Assembly: GCF_017916365.1 (NCBI RefSeq)
Contig: NZ_JAFMSU010000001.1
Coordinates: 1,550,001 to 1,614,000, forward strand
Length of the DNA stretch: 64,000 nucleotides
Direction of reading: 5' to 3'
Source: Rufibacter roseolus
GTDB lineage: Bacteria > Bacteroidota > Bacteroidia > Cytophagales > Hymenobacteraceae
Shown: one piece after another, positions 37,754 through 46,704 of the stretch
Position numbering within the stretch: the first letter of the stretch is position 1
Layout: each line of letters begins with the position of its first letter
Position numbers and translations under genes: made by a program
The notes under the pieces: generated by a model
The model's database searches: none
What the model was told of the DNA's origin: nothing
The model's input: only the letters and a program-made list of their open reading frames with translations

Positions 37754-38686
37754 ATGAGCCCAACGGTAAAGATTTTCTCCGGAACAAATTCCCGGTATTT
37801 CGCTGAACAGGTAGCCGCCGCTTACGGTCTGCCTTTAGGTGACCTAACGGTGCAGCACTTCTCTGACGGCGAGATCTCAGTTCACTTCAATGAGTCTGTA
37901 CGCGGCTGCGAGGTGTTTTTGATCCAGTCCACGTTTCCGCCCGCTGACAACCTCATGGAGCTCATGCTGCTGGTAGACGCGGCCAAACGGGCCTCAGCGC
38001 ACAAAGTGATTGTGGTGATGCCTTACTACGGCTACGCCCGGCAAGATAGAAAAGATAAGCCGCGGGTTTCCATCGGGGCCAAAGTGATGGCCAACGCCAT
38101 CCAGTGCGTAGGTGCTGACCGCCTTATGACCTGTGACCTGCACGCTGGTCAGATTCAGGGCTTCTTTGACATCCCGGTGGACCACTTAGATGGTTCGGCC
38201 ATTTTTGTGCCTTACCTGCGCAGCCTGAACCTGGGCCAGGACCTGATCTTCGCTTCTCCGGATGTGGGAGGTGTGGTAAGAACCAGAAGCTTCGCTAAGG
38301 TATTCGGGGTGGAGATGGTAGTCTGCGACAAGCACCGGAAACGCGCCAACGAGATTGCTTCCATGCAGGTGATTGGTGATGTGGACGGAATGGACGTGGT
38401 GCTGGTAGATGACCTGGTGGATACCGCCGGAACTATTACCAAAGCTGCCGAGTTGTTGCGTGACAAAGGCGCGAAAAGCGTACGGGCTATTGCTACCCAC
38501 GGGGTATTGTCTGGTCCGGCCATTGACCGCATTGAGAACTCCGTACTGGAGGAACTGGTGATTTCAGACACCATTCCTTTGAAGCGGGAGAGCTCTAAGA
38601 TCAAGGTGCTCACGTTCTCAGACCTGTTTGCCCGGGCCATCAGCAACGTGGTAACTCATGATTCCATCAGCTCCCTGTTTATCTAA
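37754..38686 (+). CDS. prs: ribose-phosphate pyrophosphokinase
   Basis: Makes PRPP from ribose 5-phosphate and ATP for nucleotide, histidine and tryptophan synthesis. It has 310 residues, full length. The PRPP-binding loop reads DDLVDTAGTITKA, the flexible ATP loop YYGYARQDRKDKPR and the metal-binding segment DLHAGQIQGFFDIPVDHL. The ATG at 37754 follows a consensus promoter. rplY follows 103 bases downstream, a common pairing. Confidence 0.97.
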   Translation: MSPTVKIFSGTNSRYFAEQVAAAYGLPLGDLTVQHFSDGEISVHFNESVRGCEVFLIQSTFPPADNLMELMLLVDAAKRASAHKVIVVMPYYGYARQDRKDKPRVSIGAKVMANAIQCVGADRLMTCDLHAGQIQGFFDIPVDHLDGSAIFVPYLRSLNLGQDLIFASPDVGGVVRTRSFAKVFGVEMVVCDKHRKRANEIASMQVIGDVDGMDVVLVDDLVDTAGTITKAAELLRDKGAKSVRAIATHGVLSGPAIDRIENSVLEELVISDTIPLKRESSKIKVLTFSDLFARAISNVVTHDSISSLFI

Positions 38687-38789
38687 TTGCTGATGGTTGT
38701 TTGCCATACAAAAGAAGTCTAGTGTCTAATATTTAGCTACTAGCATCTTCTTAAAAGAGTTTTTTCATTTTTTATTTATATCCATTTTT

Positions 38790-39374
38790 ATGCAAAGCTT
38801 AGAGATTATAGGGTTTAAAAGAGCAAATCTCGGTAAATCCGAAGCCAAAGCGCTTCGTGAGGAAGCTCAAGTTCCATGCGTGTTGTACGGCGGTGCTGAG
38901 CAAGTTCATTTCTCATCGCCTGCTATCCTGTTCCGTGACCTGGTGTACTCTCCGGAGGTTTACCAAGTTGATTTGAACATTGAAGGCACGCACTACAAAG
39001 CCATCATGCAAGACTTACAGTTCCACCCAGTAAACGAAATGTTGCTGCACGTGGACTTCCTGTTACTGCAAGACGAGAAAGAAGTTAAAGTTGATGTACC
39101 GGTACGTTTCACTGGTACTTCTCCAGGGGTTATGGCCGGTGGTAAACTGGTGACCAAACTGCGTAAACTGCGCGTGAAAGCACTTCCTGCTAACCTGCCA
39201 GATTCAATCGCGGTTGACATCTCTGACCTGGAGTTAGGTAAGTCTATCAAAGTGAACAAAATCACTCCTGAGAACTACACTATCTTGACCAACCCGCTTT
39301 CACCAGTGGCTACGGTAACTATCCCAAGAGCTCTGAAAAGCGCTCAGACAGAGGAGAAAAAAGGCAAGAAATAG
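38790..39374 (+). CDS. rplY: 50S ribosomal protein L25/Ctc
   Basis: Binds 5S rRNA in the large subunit. It has 194 residues, the long Ctc form with the 5S-binding N-terminal domain (GFKRANLGKSEAKALREEAQVPCVLYGG) and the extra C-terminal beta domain (PVRFTGTSPGVMAGGKLVTKLRKLRVKALPANLP split between two known motifs). The C-terminus is Lys-rich. It follows prs. Confidence 0.95.
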   Translation: MQSLEIIGFKRANLGKSEAKALREEAQVPCVLYGGAEQVHFSSPAILFRDLVYSPEVYQVDLNIEGTHYKAIMQDLQFHPVNEMLLHVDFLLLQDEKEVKVDVPVRFTGTSPGVMAGGKLVTKLRKLRVKALPANLPDSIAVDISDLELGKSIKVNKITPENYTILTNPLSPVATVTIPRALKSAQTEEKKGKK

Positions 39375-39398
39375 TCTGTTGCTTCTTGAAGTCTTTGG

Positions 39399-39436
39399 AA
39401 ATCCTGTTCTGCCCCTGGCAGGGCAGGATTTTCTTT
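39399..39436 (+). terminator. terminator after rplY
   Basis: CTGCCC/GGGCAG with outer AATC/GATT and a bulge, followed by TTCTTTTTT, 25 bases after the stop. Confidence 0.65.
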
Positions 39437-39632
39437 TTTAAGCAGGATTTACGGGATTTATTTGATTGATCAGGATTGGGAATGTTGTCAGTCAATAGGT
39501 GGATGGGGGGAGTCTGATCCTTTCATTCCTCATGAAAGCCTATGACTTGATCTGAAGGGTTTGAGGCTTTCCATCTGTTCAATCAATCTATCTGCTCAAA
39601 TCCAGGTTTTGCCTATTTTCCCTGAATCAGAC

Positions 39633-40763
39633 CTAAAACGCTTTTTTGATGACATCAGCTACCCGTTCCTGATCTGAGAGGGTTAAGCTGGAGCCGGAAG
39701 GGAGGCAAAGGCCGCGGGCGAACAAATCATCGCTCACGTAGTCACCAAAGTAGTCGCAGGATTGATAGAGCGGCTGCCTGTGCATGGGCTGCCAGAGCGG
39801 ACGGCTTTCAATGTTGACGGCTAGCAATTGCTGGCGTAGGGCCTCTGGGGTAAGTTGGCTCCCTTTTTTGATGGTGAAGCAGCTGAGCCAGCGGTTAGAG
39901 TGGAAACCCTCAGGTTCATGGTGCCATTCTAGTTCGGTCACGTCCTGCAGCAATTCCTGGTAGTTGGCGAATATCTTACGGCGTTGCTGTACTCTTTCTT
40001 CCAATACTTCCAATTGTCCCCGACCTATACCGGCAGAAATATTACTCAGCCGGTAGTTGTAGCCCATGGTGGTATGGTGATAGTACGGCAAGTCATCTTT
40101 GGCCTGCATCGCCAGCCAGCGGGCCTGTTCTACTAAATCGGGGTCAGAAGACACGAGGCCGCCGCCGCCTGAGGTGGTGATGATTTTGTTTCCGTTAAAG
40201 GAGAAAACCCCTAATTTCCCAAAAGTACCCAATAAACGACCGTGGTATCTGGAGCCCAAGGCTTCGGCGGCGTCTTCAATGATGGGCACTCCGTAATGCT
40301 GGGCAAGTTCCTGGATTTCCTGCATTCTGGAAGGCATGCCGTAGAGATGCACCAGCATGAGGGCTTTGGGCAGCTTGCCTTTCTTCTGGCGGTCCTGAAG
40401 GGCCGCTTCAAGGGCGTTAGGGCAGAGGTTCCAGGTGATGGGCTCACTGTCTATGAGCACAGGGGTGGCGCCCACATAACGGATGGGATTGGTACTGGCC
40501 ACGAAGGTGAACGTAGAGCAGAAGACCTCGTCTCCGGGACCTACGCCCAAGGCAAGCAAAGCCAGGTGCAAGGCAGCGGTGCCCGATGCCAAAGCGGCTG
40601 CGGCCGGTACTCCTGTATAGCTGGCCAATTCCTGCTCAAAGCCGTTCACGTTGGCGCCAGCGGTGGTAATCCAGTTTTGATCAAAAGCCTGTTGCACATA
40701 ATGCTGTTCCCTGCCGCCCATGTGCGGAGGCGATAGGTAAATGAATTCTCCTTTTTGGCTCAT
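39633..40763 (-). CDS. DegT/DnrJ-type sugar aminotransferase (PglE-like)
   Basis: PLP enzyme transferring an amino group to a keto sugar nucleotide. It has 376 residues. The PLP lysine is Lys193 in FNGNKIITTSGGGG, with ASGTAALHLAL for phosphate binding and EDAAEALGS. The FNGNKIITTSGGG wording is that of PglE, which makes UDP-4-amino-4,6-dideoxy-GlcNAc. I place the start at 40763; the frame is open 200 bases further, but that part lies inside the upstream gene in another frame. Its ATG overlaps the TGA of the acetyltransferase gene (ATGA), so the two are translationally coupled. Confidence 0.9.
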   Translation of the reverse strand: MSQKGEFIYLSPPHMGGREQHYVQQAFDQNWITTAGANVNGFEQELASYTGVPAAAALASGTAALHLALLALGVGPGDEVFCSTFTFVASTNPIRYVGATPVLIDSEPITWNLCPNALEAALQDRQKKGKLPKALMLVHLYGMPSRMQEIQELAQHYGVPIIEDAAEALGSRYHGRLLGTFGKLGVFSFNGNKIITTSGGGGLVSSDPDLVEQARWLAMQAKDDLPYYHHTTMGYNYRLSNISAGIGRGQLEVLEERVQQRRKIFANYQELLQDVTELEWHHEPEGFHSNRWLSCFTIKKGSQLTPEALRQQLLAVNIESRPLWQPMHRQPLYQSCDYFGDYVSDDLFARGLCLPSGSSLTLSDQERVADVIKKAF

Positions 40764-41419
40764 GCCGTCTGTTTGATGATGCGGGCCGGGACCCCCACGG
40801 CGGTACAGTAACTGGGCAGGTCTTCGTTTACCACCGCGCCTGCACCTATGGTGGTGAAATCGCCCACTTTTTTGTTTTGTAAAATAGTGCTGTTGGTGCC
40901 GCCGTACACACCCGCGCCCAAACGTACACAGCCACTTACCGCTACCTGCGGCATTAAAGAGCAAAAATCACCTATGATCGCGTCATGCCCAATGGTGCAG
41001 GCCAGGTTCAGCAGCACGTGCCGCCCCAGGGTTACGTTGTTTGTCAGGATGCAGTTCTGGCAGATGATGGTACCTTCGCCAAAGTGGTTTTTCTGCTCGG
41101 GGTTGCACAGCACCGAGGGGTGCACCAGCACGGGAAATTTCAATAAAGGACTCAATAATCGGTCGGCCACGTCTGTCTTGGCGGCGCAGTTGCCTATGGC
41201 AATGGCCACGCAAAGCGGGGTTTCGGTGTCGTTGAGCTGATCTACGGTGCCCAGGTACGGGTAGCCGCAAATGGTGGGGTGGGCCGAAGGGGCATCGTCA
41301 TAGAACCCTACAATCTCCCATTTGGGCGTAGCCTGGTTTATCTGCAGCAAAAGCATAAGCACCTCGCGGCCCAGTCCGCCGGCACCTACAATAGCAATTC
41401 TTTGTTTAACGGTATTCAT
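40760..41419 (-). CDS. sugar O/N-acetyltransferase, left-handed beta-helix (PglD/NeuD-like)
   Basis: A 219-residue protein of the PglD family. The N-terminal Rossmann-like part binds the UDP-sugar (IAIVGAGGLGREV); the C-terminal hexapeptide-repeat helix binds acetyl-CoA. The proposed catalytic histidine lies in ACTIGHDAIIGDF. With the PglE-like enzyme downstream it would acetylate a 4-amino sugar nucleotide. It overlaps the genes on both sides by ATGA. Confidence 0.9.
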   Translation of the reverse strand: MNTVKQRIAIVGAGGLGREVLMLLLQINQATPKWEIVGFYDDAPSAHPTICGYPYLGTVDQLNDTETPLCVAIAIGNCAAKTDVADRLLSPLLKFPVLVHPSVLCNPEQKNHFGEGTIICQNCILTNNVTLGRHVLLNLACTIGHDAIIGDFCSLMPQVAVSGCVRLGAGVYGGTNSTILQNKKVGDFTTIGAGAVVNEDLPSYCTAVGVPARIIKQTA

Positions 41420-42036
41420 GAGGAAGAGGGGTTGGAGGAGCCGGTGAAGCGCTCCATGGTGGCTGTGCCCGGGGCCGAGATGCCTTCGGGTTTAAACAAG
41501 TGCTTTATGGTGCGCCATAAAACCAGCAGATCAACCCGTAGAGACACATGCTCCACGTACCATACGTCATAAGCGAATTTCTCTTCCCAGCCCAAAAGAT
41601 TGCGGCCGTTGACCTGTGCCCAACCCGTAATACCGGGTTTCACATCGTGCCGGCGAGCCTGCTCCGGGGAATACAGCGGCAGGTAATCCATGAGCAGCGG
41701 GCGTGGCCCTACAATGCTCATCTTACCTTGTAACACGTTGAAGAGCTGCGGTAGTTCGTCCAGGGAAGTTTTGCGGATGAATTTCCCCAGCGGGGTAAGG
41801 CGTTGGACATCGGGGAGAAGGTTTCCGTGCAGGTCCCGCGCCTGGGTCATGGTCACGAATTTATAGAACGCAAACGGCTTGCCATGCAGGCCCGGGCGCT
41901 GCTGCCGGAACAAAACCTGCCCGTTGAACCCCACCCACAGAACCACCGCCACCAATACCATTACGGGCCACAGCAGTAGCAGCGCACTCCCGGCCAGCAG
42001 AAGGTCAAGCAAGCGTTTTCCGTAAGGCAGATACAT
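41416..42036 (-). CDS. initiating phosphoglycosyl transferase (PglC-like)
   Basis: Transfers a sugar phosphate to undecaprenyl phosphate at the inner membrane. It has 206 residues, the small monotopic type: one hydrophobic re-entrant segment (10-36), then the catalytic domain with Asp93-Glu94 ([12 protein letters not shown]), numbered as in Campylobacter PglC, and [24 protein letters not shown]. First gene of a three-gene cassette. The ATG at 42036 is preceded by TTAAAAATTAGCACATTA, nearly the leader of metZ. Confidence 0.92.
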   Translation of the reverse strand: MYLPYGKRLLDLLLAGSALLLLWPVMVLVAVVLWVGFNGQVLFRQQRPGLHGKPFAFYKFVTMTQARDLHGNLLPDVQRLTPLGKFIRKTSLDELPQLFNVLQGKMSIVGPRPLLMDYLPLYSPEQARRHDVKPGITGWAQVNGRNLLGWEEKFAYDVWYVEHVSLRVDLLVLWRTIKHLFKPEGISAPGTATMERFTGSSNPSSS

Positions 42037-42132
42037 GAGTAATGTGCTAATTTTTAAGGTGCTGATGCTGCTATTGGATTGACAAAACAGGCAATAAATA
42101 GTGATTAAGAAATGATAGCCCTTTCAAGAAAA

Positions 42133-42170
42133 CGTTTTGAGTCTGATTTCTTAAAAACAGGTTTAAAACG
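42133..42170. repeat. AGGCCTGTTTT palindrome family, decayed copy
   Basis: CGTTTTGAGTCTGATTT and AAAACAGGTTTAAAACG, imperfectly paired, between the divergent pglC-like gene and ispE. Confidence 0.55.
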
Positions 42171-42263
42171 GAAGATACCAAATTTAATGTTTGTATGGCT
42201 ATTCCCCGGTTCATGGGCACTAAACACTAACAACTAATTACCAATCACTAGTATCTTGCGGGC

Positions 42264-43076
42264 ATGATTCAATTCCCGAACGCGAAGATAAACCTGGGCC
42301 TGCAACTGGTGGAGAAGCGCCCCGATGGGTTCCACAACCTAGTCTCCTGTTTCTATCCTGTAGGGTGGACAGATGCTCTGGAGATTCTGCCCGTGCAGGG
42401 AGAGGCCTCTTTTACGCTCTCAGGATTGCCGGTGCCGGGCGCTCCCACCGCTAATCTCTGCTGGAAAGCCTACGAACTCCTGCGCCGCGACTTTGAACTG
42501 CCCGTCATCCAGATGCACCTGCACAAGGTCATTCCCATGGGGGCCGGCCTGGGCGGCGGCTCCGCCGATGCCGCTTTCACGCTCAAACTCCTGAGCCAGC
42601 AATTTGCTTTGGGATTGTCTAATGAGGCCCTTGAAAACTACGCCCGGCAACTGGGCAGCGACTGCGCGTTCTTCATCAGGAACCAGCCGGTGCTGGCACT
42701 GGAGAAAGGCGATGTGTTTGAACCCATCCCATTGAATCTGCAAGGCTGGCACCTACTGCTGGTCTACCCCAACTTTGCCATCAGCACCGCCGAGGCCTAC
42801 GCCGGAGTTTCGCCCCGTTTCCCTGAAAAGAGCCTTAAAACGCTGTTGGCGCAGGACATGAGCACCTGGAAAAACGAGGTGGTGAATGACTTCGAGGCTA
42901 GCCTGTTTCCCCGGTACCCGTTGCTGACCGAATTGAAGGCGCAGCTGTACCAATTGGGCGCAGTGTACGCGTCTATGTCAGGTTCGGGTTCAACGATGTA
43001 CGGTTTGTTCAAAACTGCGCCCGAAGGGCCGTTACCTTTTCCAGAGGATTACTCAGTTTGGCAAGGCGTCCTTTAA
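42264..43076 (+). CDS. ispE: 4-diphosphocytidyl-2-C-methyl-D-erythritol kinase
   Basis: GHMP kinase of the MEP isoprenoid pathway. It has 270 residues. The GHMP ATP loop is PMGAGLGGGSADAAF (91-105); PNAKINLGL at the start and SGSGSTMYGLF near the end are the other two family motifs. The ATG at 42264 is well placed. Its last 24 bases overlap the 3' end of the convergent EamA gene, and no terminator fits between them. Confidence 0.96.
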   Translation: MIQFPNAKINLGLQLVEKRPDGFHNLVSCFYPVGWTDALEILPVQGEASFTLSGLPVPGAPTANLCWKAYELLRRDFELPVIQMHLHKVIPMGAGLGGGSADAAFTLKLLSQQFALGLSNEALENYARQLGSDCAFFIRNQPVLALEKGDVFEPIPLNLQGWHLLLVYPNFAISTAEAYAGVSPRFPEKSLKTLLAQDMSTWKNEVVNDFEASLFPRYPLLTELKAQLYQLGAVYASMSGSGSTMYGLFKTAPEGPLPFPEDYSVWQGVL

Positions 43077-43976
43077 GCGGTTCTGGCGCCGGTTGATCAC
43101 ACTTTCCAGGATAGGGTGCAGAAACACGCTGAACAGGATAATTGCGGCCCCATAGTAAAAGCCCGCAGACATCTGCTCGCCTTCCTTGAAGATGAAGAAA
43201 GCCAGCAGAATACCGTACACCGGCTCCAGGTTCACGGTGAGGTTCATGGTGTAGGCGCTGAACTTGTGCATGAGGCGCACGGCAGCCGTGTACGCGTAGA
43301 CCGTGCAGACCAGAGCCAGCATGGCAATACAAAGCACATCAACCCAGGTAAGGGCAAGGTGCAGTTCGCCTGTATCAGTCATGAACTGGCGGTAAAACGG
43401 GAAGAAAAGGCACGTCGCCAGCCAAGCCCCGGCCATCTCATAGCAGGTGATGGTGGTAGCCGCGTGCTGTTTGGTGAGTCTGCTGTTGATGATGGTGAAG
43501 CAGGAGGCCAGAAACGCCGAGCCCACGGCCATGGAAATGCCCACCGCATGGTCAAATTCAAACCGGAAGATGACGTACAGGCCCACAAGAATCAAAAGGG
43601 CCAAAGCCACCTCATGCGGCCTTATTTTCTTGTTCGTGAAGATGGGTTCCAGAATAGAGGTCCAGAGGCTGGACGTGGCCATACCTGCTAGACAGATAGA
43701 CACTGAGGCCACCCGCGCCGAGGCGAAGAACAGAATCCAGTGCGCTGCAATCAAGAAACCCACTCCCAGGATCTTGGCAATATTCCGCCGGCCAATCCGC
43801 AGAGACCCTTTCCTGACCTTGATGACCACAGCCAGTGCCACCGCCGCCAGAATAGTCCGGTAAAACACCAGCTCCACCGCCGGAATTGAGATGAATTTCC
43901 CCAGAATGGCCGTAAAGCCCCACAGCAGAATAATAAAGTGAAGTTCCAGGAAATCTTTGAGGCGAGGGGTTTGCAA
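43053..43976 (-). CDS. EamA/DMT-family transporter
   Basis: A 307-residue inner-membrane protein with about ten helices in two EamA repeats (second begins near residue 150). Typical motifs are ILLWGFTAILGKF at the start and NLEPVYGILLAFFIFKEGEQ in the second repeat. The start is TTG at 43976: a stop lies 15 bases upstream and no ATG precedes the first helix. An AATTCTTAATTCC repeat lies just upstream. Substrate unknown. Confidence 0.88.
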   Translation of the reverse strand: MQTPRLKDFLELHFIILLWGFTAILGKFISIPAVELVFYRTILAAVALAVVIKVRKGSLRIGRRNIAKILGVGFLIAAHWILFFASARVASVSICLAGMATSSLWTSILEPIFTNKKIRPHEVALALLILVGLYVIFRFEFDHAVGISMAVGSAFLASCFTIINSRLTKQHAATTITCYEMAGAWLATCLFFPFYRQFMTDTGELHLALTWVDVLCIAMLALVCTVYAYTAAVRLMHKFSAYTMNLTVNLEPVYGILLAFFIFKEGEQMSAGFYYGAAIILFSVFLHPILESVINRRQNRLKDALPN

Positions 43977-43984
43977 GAGAATCA

Positions 43985-44018
43985 GGAATTAGGAATGTGG
44001 AATTAAGAATTAGGAAGG
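43985..44018. repeat. AATTCTTAATT-type leader repeat
   Basis: AGGAATTAGGAATGTGGAATTAAGAATTAGG-like tandem variants, starting nine bases upstream of the TTG start at 43976. Confidence 0.5.
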
Positions 44019-44030
44019 GTGGGTGGTTCC

Positions 44031-44200
44031 CAGGCCGTTTTCTGAAAAATGGCCCTGAAACAGGAAAGCGGCTTGGAGCGCTTCACCACCCCGCCTTGCG
44101 GGCACCCCTCCTAAATTAGAAAGGGAGTTTTGGGGTGCTTACAGGACAGCGCTTGCTCAGAAGACCTCGCAGCGTCCGGAGGTCCTGCGAGCGTCTGTGC
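44031..44200. repeat. group of repeat fragments between LptF/G and EamA genes
   Basis: A decayed dispersed palindrome (44031-44064), a CACCCC...GGGGTG inverted pair (about 44088-44139) and AGACCTCGCAG/CTGCGAGCGTCT (about 44160-44196). No gene. Confidence 0.5.
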
Positions 44201-44206
44201 CAACAA

Positions 44207-45289
44207 TTATCGGGGAACCGTCCGGTACAAGACAATCCCGATGATACTAAAGACGAACAAAGGCACGAAGGCGGCCAGCTGCGGCGGAATCCCGCCCACC
44301 GAGGCCAGGCTTCTGCTCATCATTACGAAGATGATGAAGATAAACGCCAGCACGAAGCCCAAGGCAATCTGCAGACCCACGCCGCCGCGCACCTTGCGGG
44401 AACTCAGAATCACCCCGATAATGGTGAGAACCGTGATGGCGAACGGATAGCTCATTCGCTCGTATTTTTCGGTCATGTACATCTCTACATCGGTGGCGCC
44501 CCGCAGGATTTTCTCGTCAATGAGCTTGTTCAGCTCGGCATTGGTGAGGGTCTCTTTGAGGCGGTAGGTACTGGCGAAGTCCTTAGGCAGCAGGTTGAGG
44601 GTGGTGTCAATGGCGCCGCCGTTGAAGACCGTTTCTTTGTCGCCGTTGAAGGTCCGCAGGGTGTAGGAGTCCATGTGCCACTTCTGCTTGGTGCTGTCCC
44701 ACCGGATAGACTCTGAGGAGAGTTTCCGGATCAGTTCCTGCTTTCTGATGGTCTCCAGCGTGAATTTGTAGCCCACATCGGCGTGGTTGTTATAGCTCTC
44801 AAGGTAGGCGTAAGAATCTGGGCCTATGCGGAAGTGCACGTTGCGGCCCTCAAAGGTATAGGGGTTCTTCACGTACTTAATTTCAAAGGCCACCCGCGTC
44901 TTGTTGGCCGTAGGAATCACGTAGGAAGAAAAGAAGAAGATGAAAATCCCGATGATCACTGACCCGATGATGTAGGGCACCAGCATCCGCTTGAAGGAAA
45001 CCCCGCTGCTCAGAATGGCCACAATCTCGGTGTGCGAAGCCAGTTTGGCCGTCACAAACACTGTGGCAATAAACACCGTGATGGGGCTCAGCATGTTGAT
45101 GTAGTGCGGGATCATGTTCATGTAGTAATCCACCAGAATGATCTTCACAGAGAGGTTATGCTGAATGAAGTCATCATTCTTCTCCACGAAGTCAATCACG
45201 CAGATCACCGCAATCAGGATGATCACCACAAACACGAACGTGGTCAGGAACTTCTTGAGGATGTAATTATCTAATAGCTTCAGTTTCAC
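44207..45289 (-). CDS. LptF/LptG-family permease
   Basis: Membrane subunit of the ABC machine that extracts LPS from the inner membrane. It has 360 residues: three helices, a periplasmic jellyroll-like domain (about 120-265), then three helices. LDNYILKKFL at the start and YPFAITVLTIIGVILSSRKVRGG are family motifs. LptF and LptG cannot be separated by eye. The start is GTG at 45289; no ATG is available before the first helix, and an AATTCTTA-type repeat lies directly upstream. tgt precedes it on the same strand, a common Bacteroidota order. Confidence 0.93.
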   Translation of the reverse strand: MKLKLLDNYILKKFLTTFVFVVIILIAVICVIDFVEKNDDFIQHNLSVKIILVDYYMNMIPHYINMLSPITVFIATVFVTAKLASHTEIVAILSSGVSFKRMLVPYIIGSVIIGIFIFFFSSYVIPTANKTRVAFEIKYVKNPYTFEGRNVHFRIGPDSYAYLESYNNHADVGYKFTLETIRKQELIRKLSSESIRWDSTKQKWHMDSYTLRTFNGDKETVFNGGAIDTTLNLLPKDFASTYRLKETLTNAELNKLIDEKILRGATDVEMYMTEKYERMSYPFAITVLTIIGVILSSRKVRGGVGLQIALGFVLAFIFIIFVMMSRSLASVGGIPPQLAAFVPLFVFSIIGIVLYRTVPR

Positions 45290-45295
45290 ACTTAT

Positions 45296-45405
45296 TCAAT
45301 TATGAATTAAGAAGTAAGAATTAGGAATTGATTTTCCATGCAAATAGCGGGATTCATCAGCTTCCAATTCTTAATTCCTAATTGTTAATTCCTAATTCTT
45401 AATTA
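45296..45405. repeat. inverted AATTCTTAATTCC repeats between tgt and lptF/G
   Basis: AATTAAGAAGTAAGAATTAGGAATT (45302-45326 by position) and, 35 bases on, tandem AATTCTTAATTCCTAATT units in opposite orientation; the gap can fold as a hairpin. Confidence 0.55.
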
Positions 45406-46533
45406 CAAACGTGTCATTAGTTTCTTCACCATCTCATCTTTCCAGGTCCGGAAGGTGCCGGCAATGATCTGCTCGCGCGCCTGGCCCACCAGCCACAGGT
45501 AGAAGGTGATGTTATGCACACTGGCAATCTGGGCTCCCAGCATCTCAGTGGCATGCATAAGGTGGCGAAGATATGCCTTAGAGTAAAACGTGCTCACGTA
45601 GCCGCCAAGTTCCGCATCAATGGGGGAGAAGTCCTCCTTCCAGCGTTCGTTCCGGATGTTGATGATGCCTTGGGTAGTAAACAGCATGCCGTTCCGCGCA
45701 TTACGGGTAGGCAGCACGCAGTCAAACATGTCTACGCCCAGGGCGATGTTCTCCAGGATGTTGGCTGGCGTGCCCACGCCCATGAGGTAACGCGGTTTGT
45801 CACTGGGCAGTATGTCGCAGACCAGTTCGGTCATCTCGTACATCATCTCGGCAGGCTCGCCTACCGATAATCCGCCGATGGCGTTTCCGGGCCGGTTTTT
45901 AGAAGCGATGGTCTCCGCACTTTGGATGCGCAGGTCTTTGTAGGTGCTGCCCTGCACAATGGGGAACAGCGTCTGCTCGTAGCCATACTTGCCCTCCGTA
46001 GAGTCAAAGCGGTCAATGCAGCGTTGCAGCCAACGGTGGGTGCGTTCCATAGAGTTGCGGGCGTAGGTGTAATCGCAGGGGTAAGGTGTGCACTCGTCAA
46101 AGGCCATGATGATATCCGCCCCGATGGTGCGCTGCGTGTCCATCACGTTCTCGGGGGTGAACAGGTGTGAGGAACCGTCAATGTGCGAGCGGAATTTCAC
46201 GCCGTCTTCAATGATCTTGCGCGTGCCCGAGAGCGAGAACACCTGGTACCCGCCGCTGTCCGTTAAAATAGGGAAATCCCAGCCGTTGAATTTGTGCAGG
46301 CCGCCGGCTTTCTCCAGCACGTTGAGTCCTGGCCGCAGGTACAGGTGATAGGTGTTACCTAAGATAATCTGGGCCTTTACGTCTTCTTTTAGCTCGCGCT
46401 GGTGCACGGCTTTCACGGTGCCGGCGGTGCCCACCGGCATGAAAATAGGGGTTTGTATTTTGCCGTGCGCGGTGGTCAACTCACCGGCGCGGGCTTTGGA
46501 AGCGGGATCTTTCGCTACTAAATCAAAGGTCAT
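45403..46533 (-). CDS. tgt: queuine tRNA-ribosyltransferase
   Basis: Exchanges guanine 34 for preQ1 in GUN tRNAs. It has 376 residues. The catalytic Asp92 (LTDSGGYQVFS) and nucleophile Asp271 (MFDCVLPTRNARNG) are present. The usual zinc site CxCxxC is absent: the aligned region reads ELGGYVSTFYSKAYL (308-322), leaving only His340 (SVHN) of the four ligands. The ATG at 46533 starts MTFDLV; a TTG two codons earlier is unlikely. A TATCTTTG -7 element is at 46622-46615. The lptF/G gene follows. Confidence 0.95.
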   Translation of the reverse strand: MTFDLVAKDPASKARAGELTTAHGKIQTPIFMPVGTAGTVKAVHQRELKEDVKAQIILGNTYHLYLRPGLNVLEKAGGLHKFNGWDFPILTDSGGYQVFSLSGTRKIIEDGVKFRSHIDGSSHLFTPENVMDTQRTIGADIIMAFDECTPYPCDYTYARNSMERTHRWLQRCIDRFDSTEGKYGYEQTLFPIVQGSTYKDLRIQSAETIASKNRPGNAIGGLSVGEPAEMMYEMTELVCDILPSDKPRYLMGVGTPANILENIALGVDMFDCVLPTRNARNGMLFTTQGIINIRNERWKEDFSPIDAELGGYVSTFYSKAYLRHLMHATEMLGAQIASVHNITFYLWLVGQAREQIIAGTFRTWKDEMVKKLMTRL

Positions 46534-46614
46534 GTACAAGGGGTAAAGTGCTGGAAAAGCCTTGTTTATAGCTGGTGTGGGCGGCGGTTAGGCAACCCAC
46601 GCTTTTCCAAACGG

Positions 46615-46622
46615 CAAAGATA
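46615..46622 (-). promoter_or_regulatory. -7 promoter element of tgt
   Basis: TATCTTTG on the minus strand, 82 bases before the tgt ATG; no ideal -33. Confidence 0.4.
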
Positions 46623-46677
46623 CAAACAACCTTTTGTTCTGCCGCCCTGCGGGTAGGCTGCGCATGAATATTTGTGC

Positions 46678-46685
46678 TATTTTTG
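46678..46685 (+). promoter_or_regulatory. -7 promoter element of the GT2 gene
   Basis: TATTTTTG fits TAnnTTTG, 20 bases before the proposed TTG start at 46705. Confidence 0.4.
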
Positions 46686-46704
46686 GATTCTGTTTTCAAT
46701 TGCT

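Noticed and set aside
40764-40964. 67-residue extension of the PglE-like protein
   Set aside because: It lies inside the upstream acetyltransferase gene in another frame and is His/Arg/Gly-rich.
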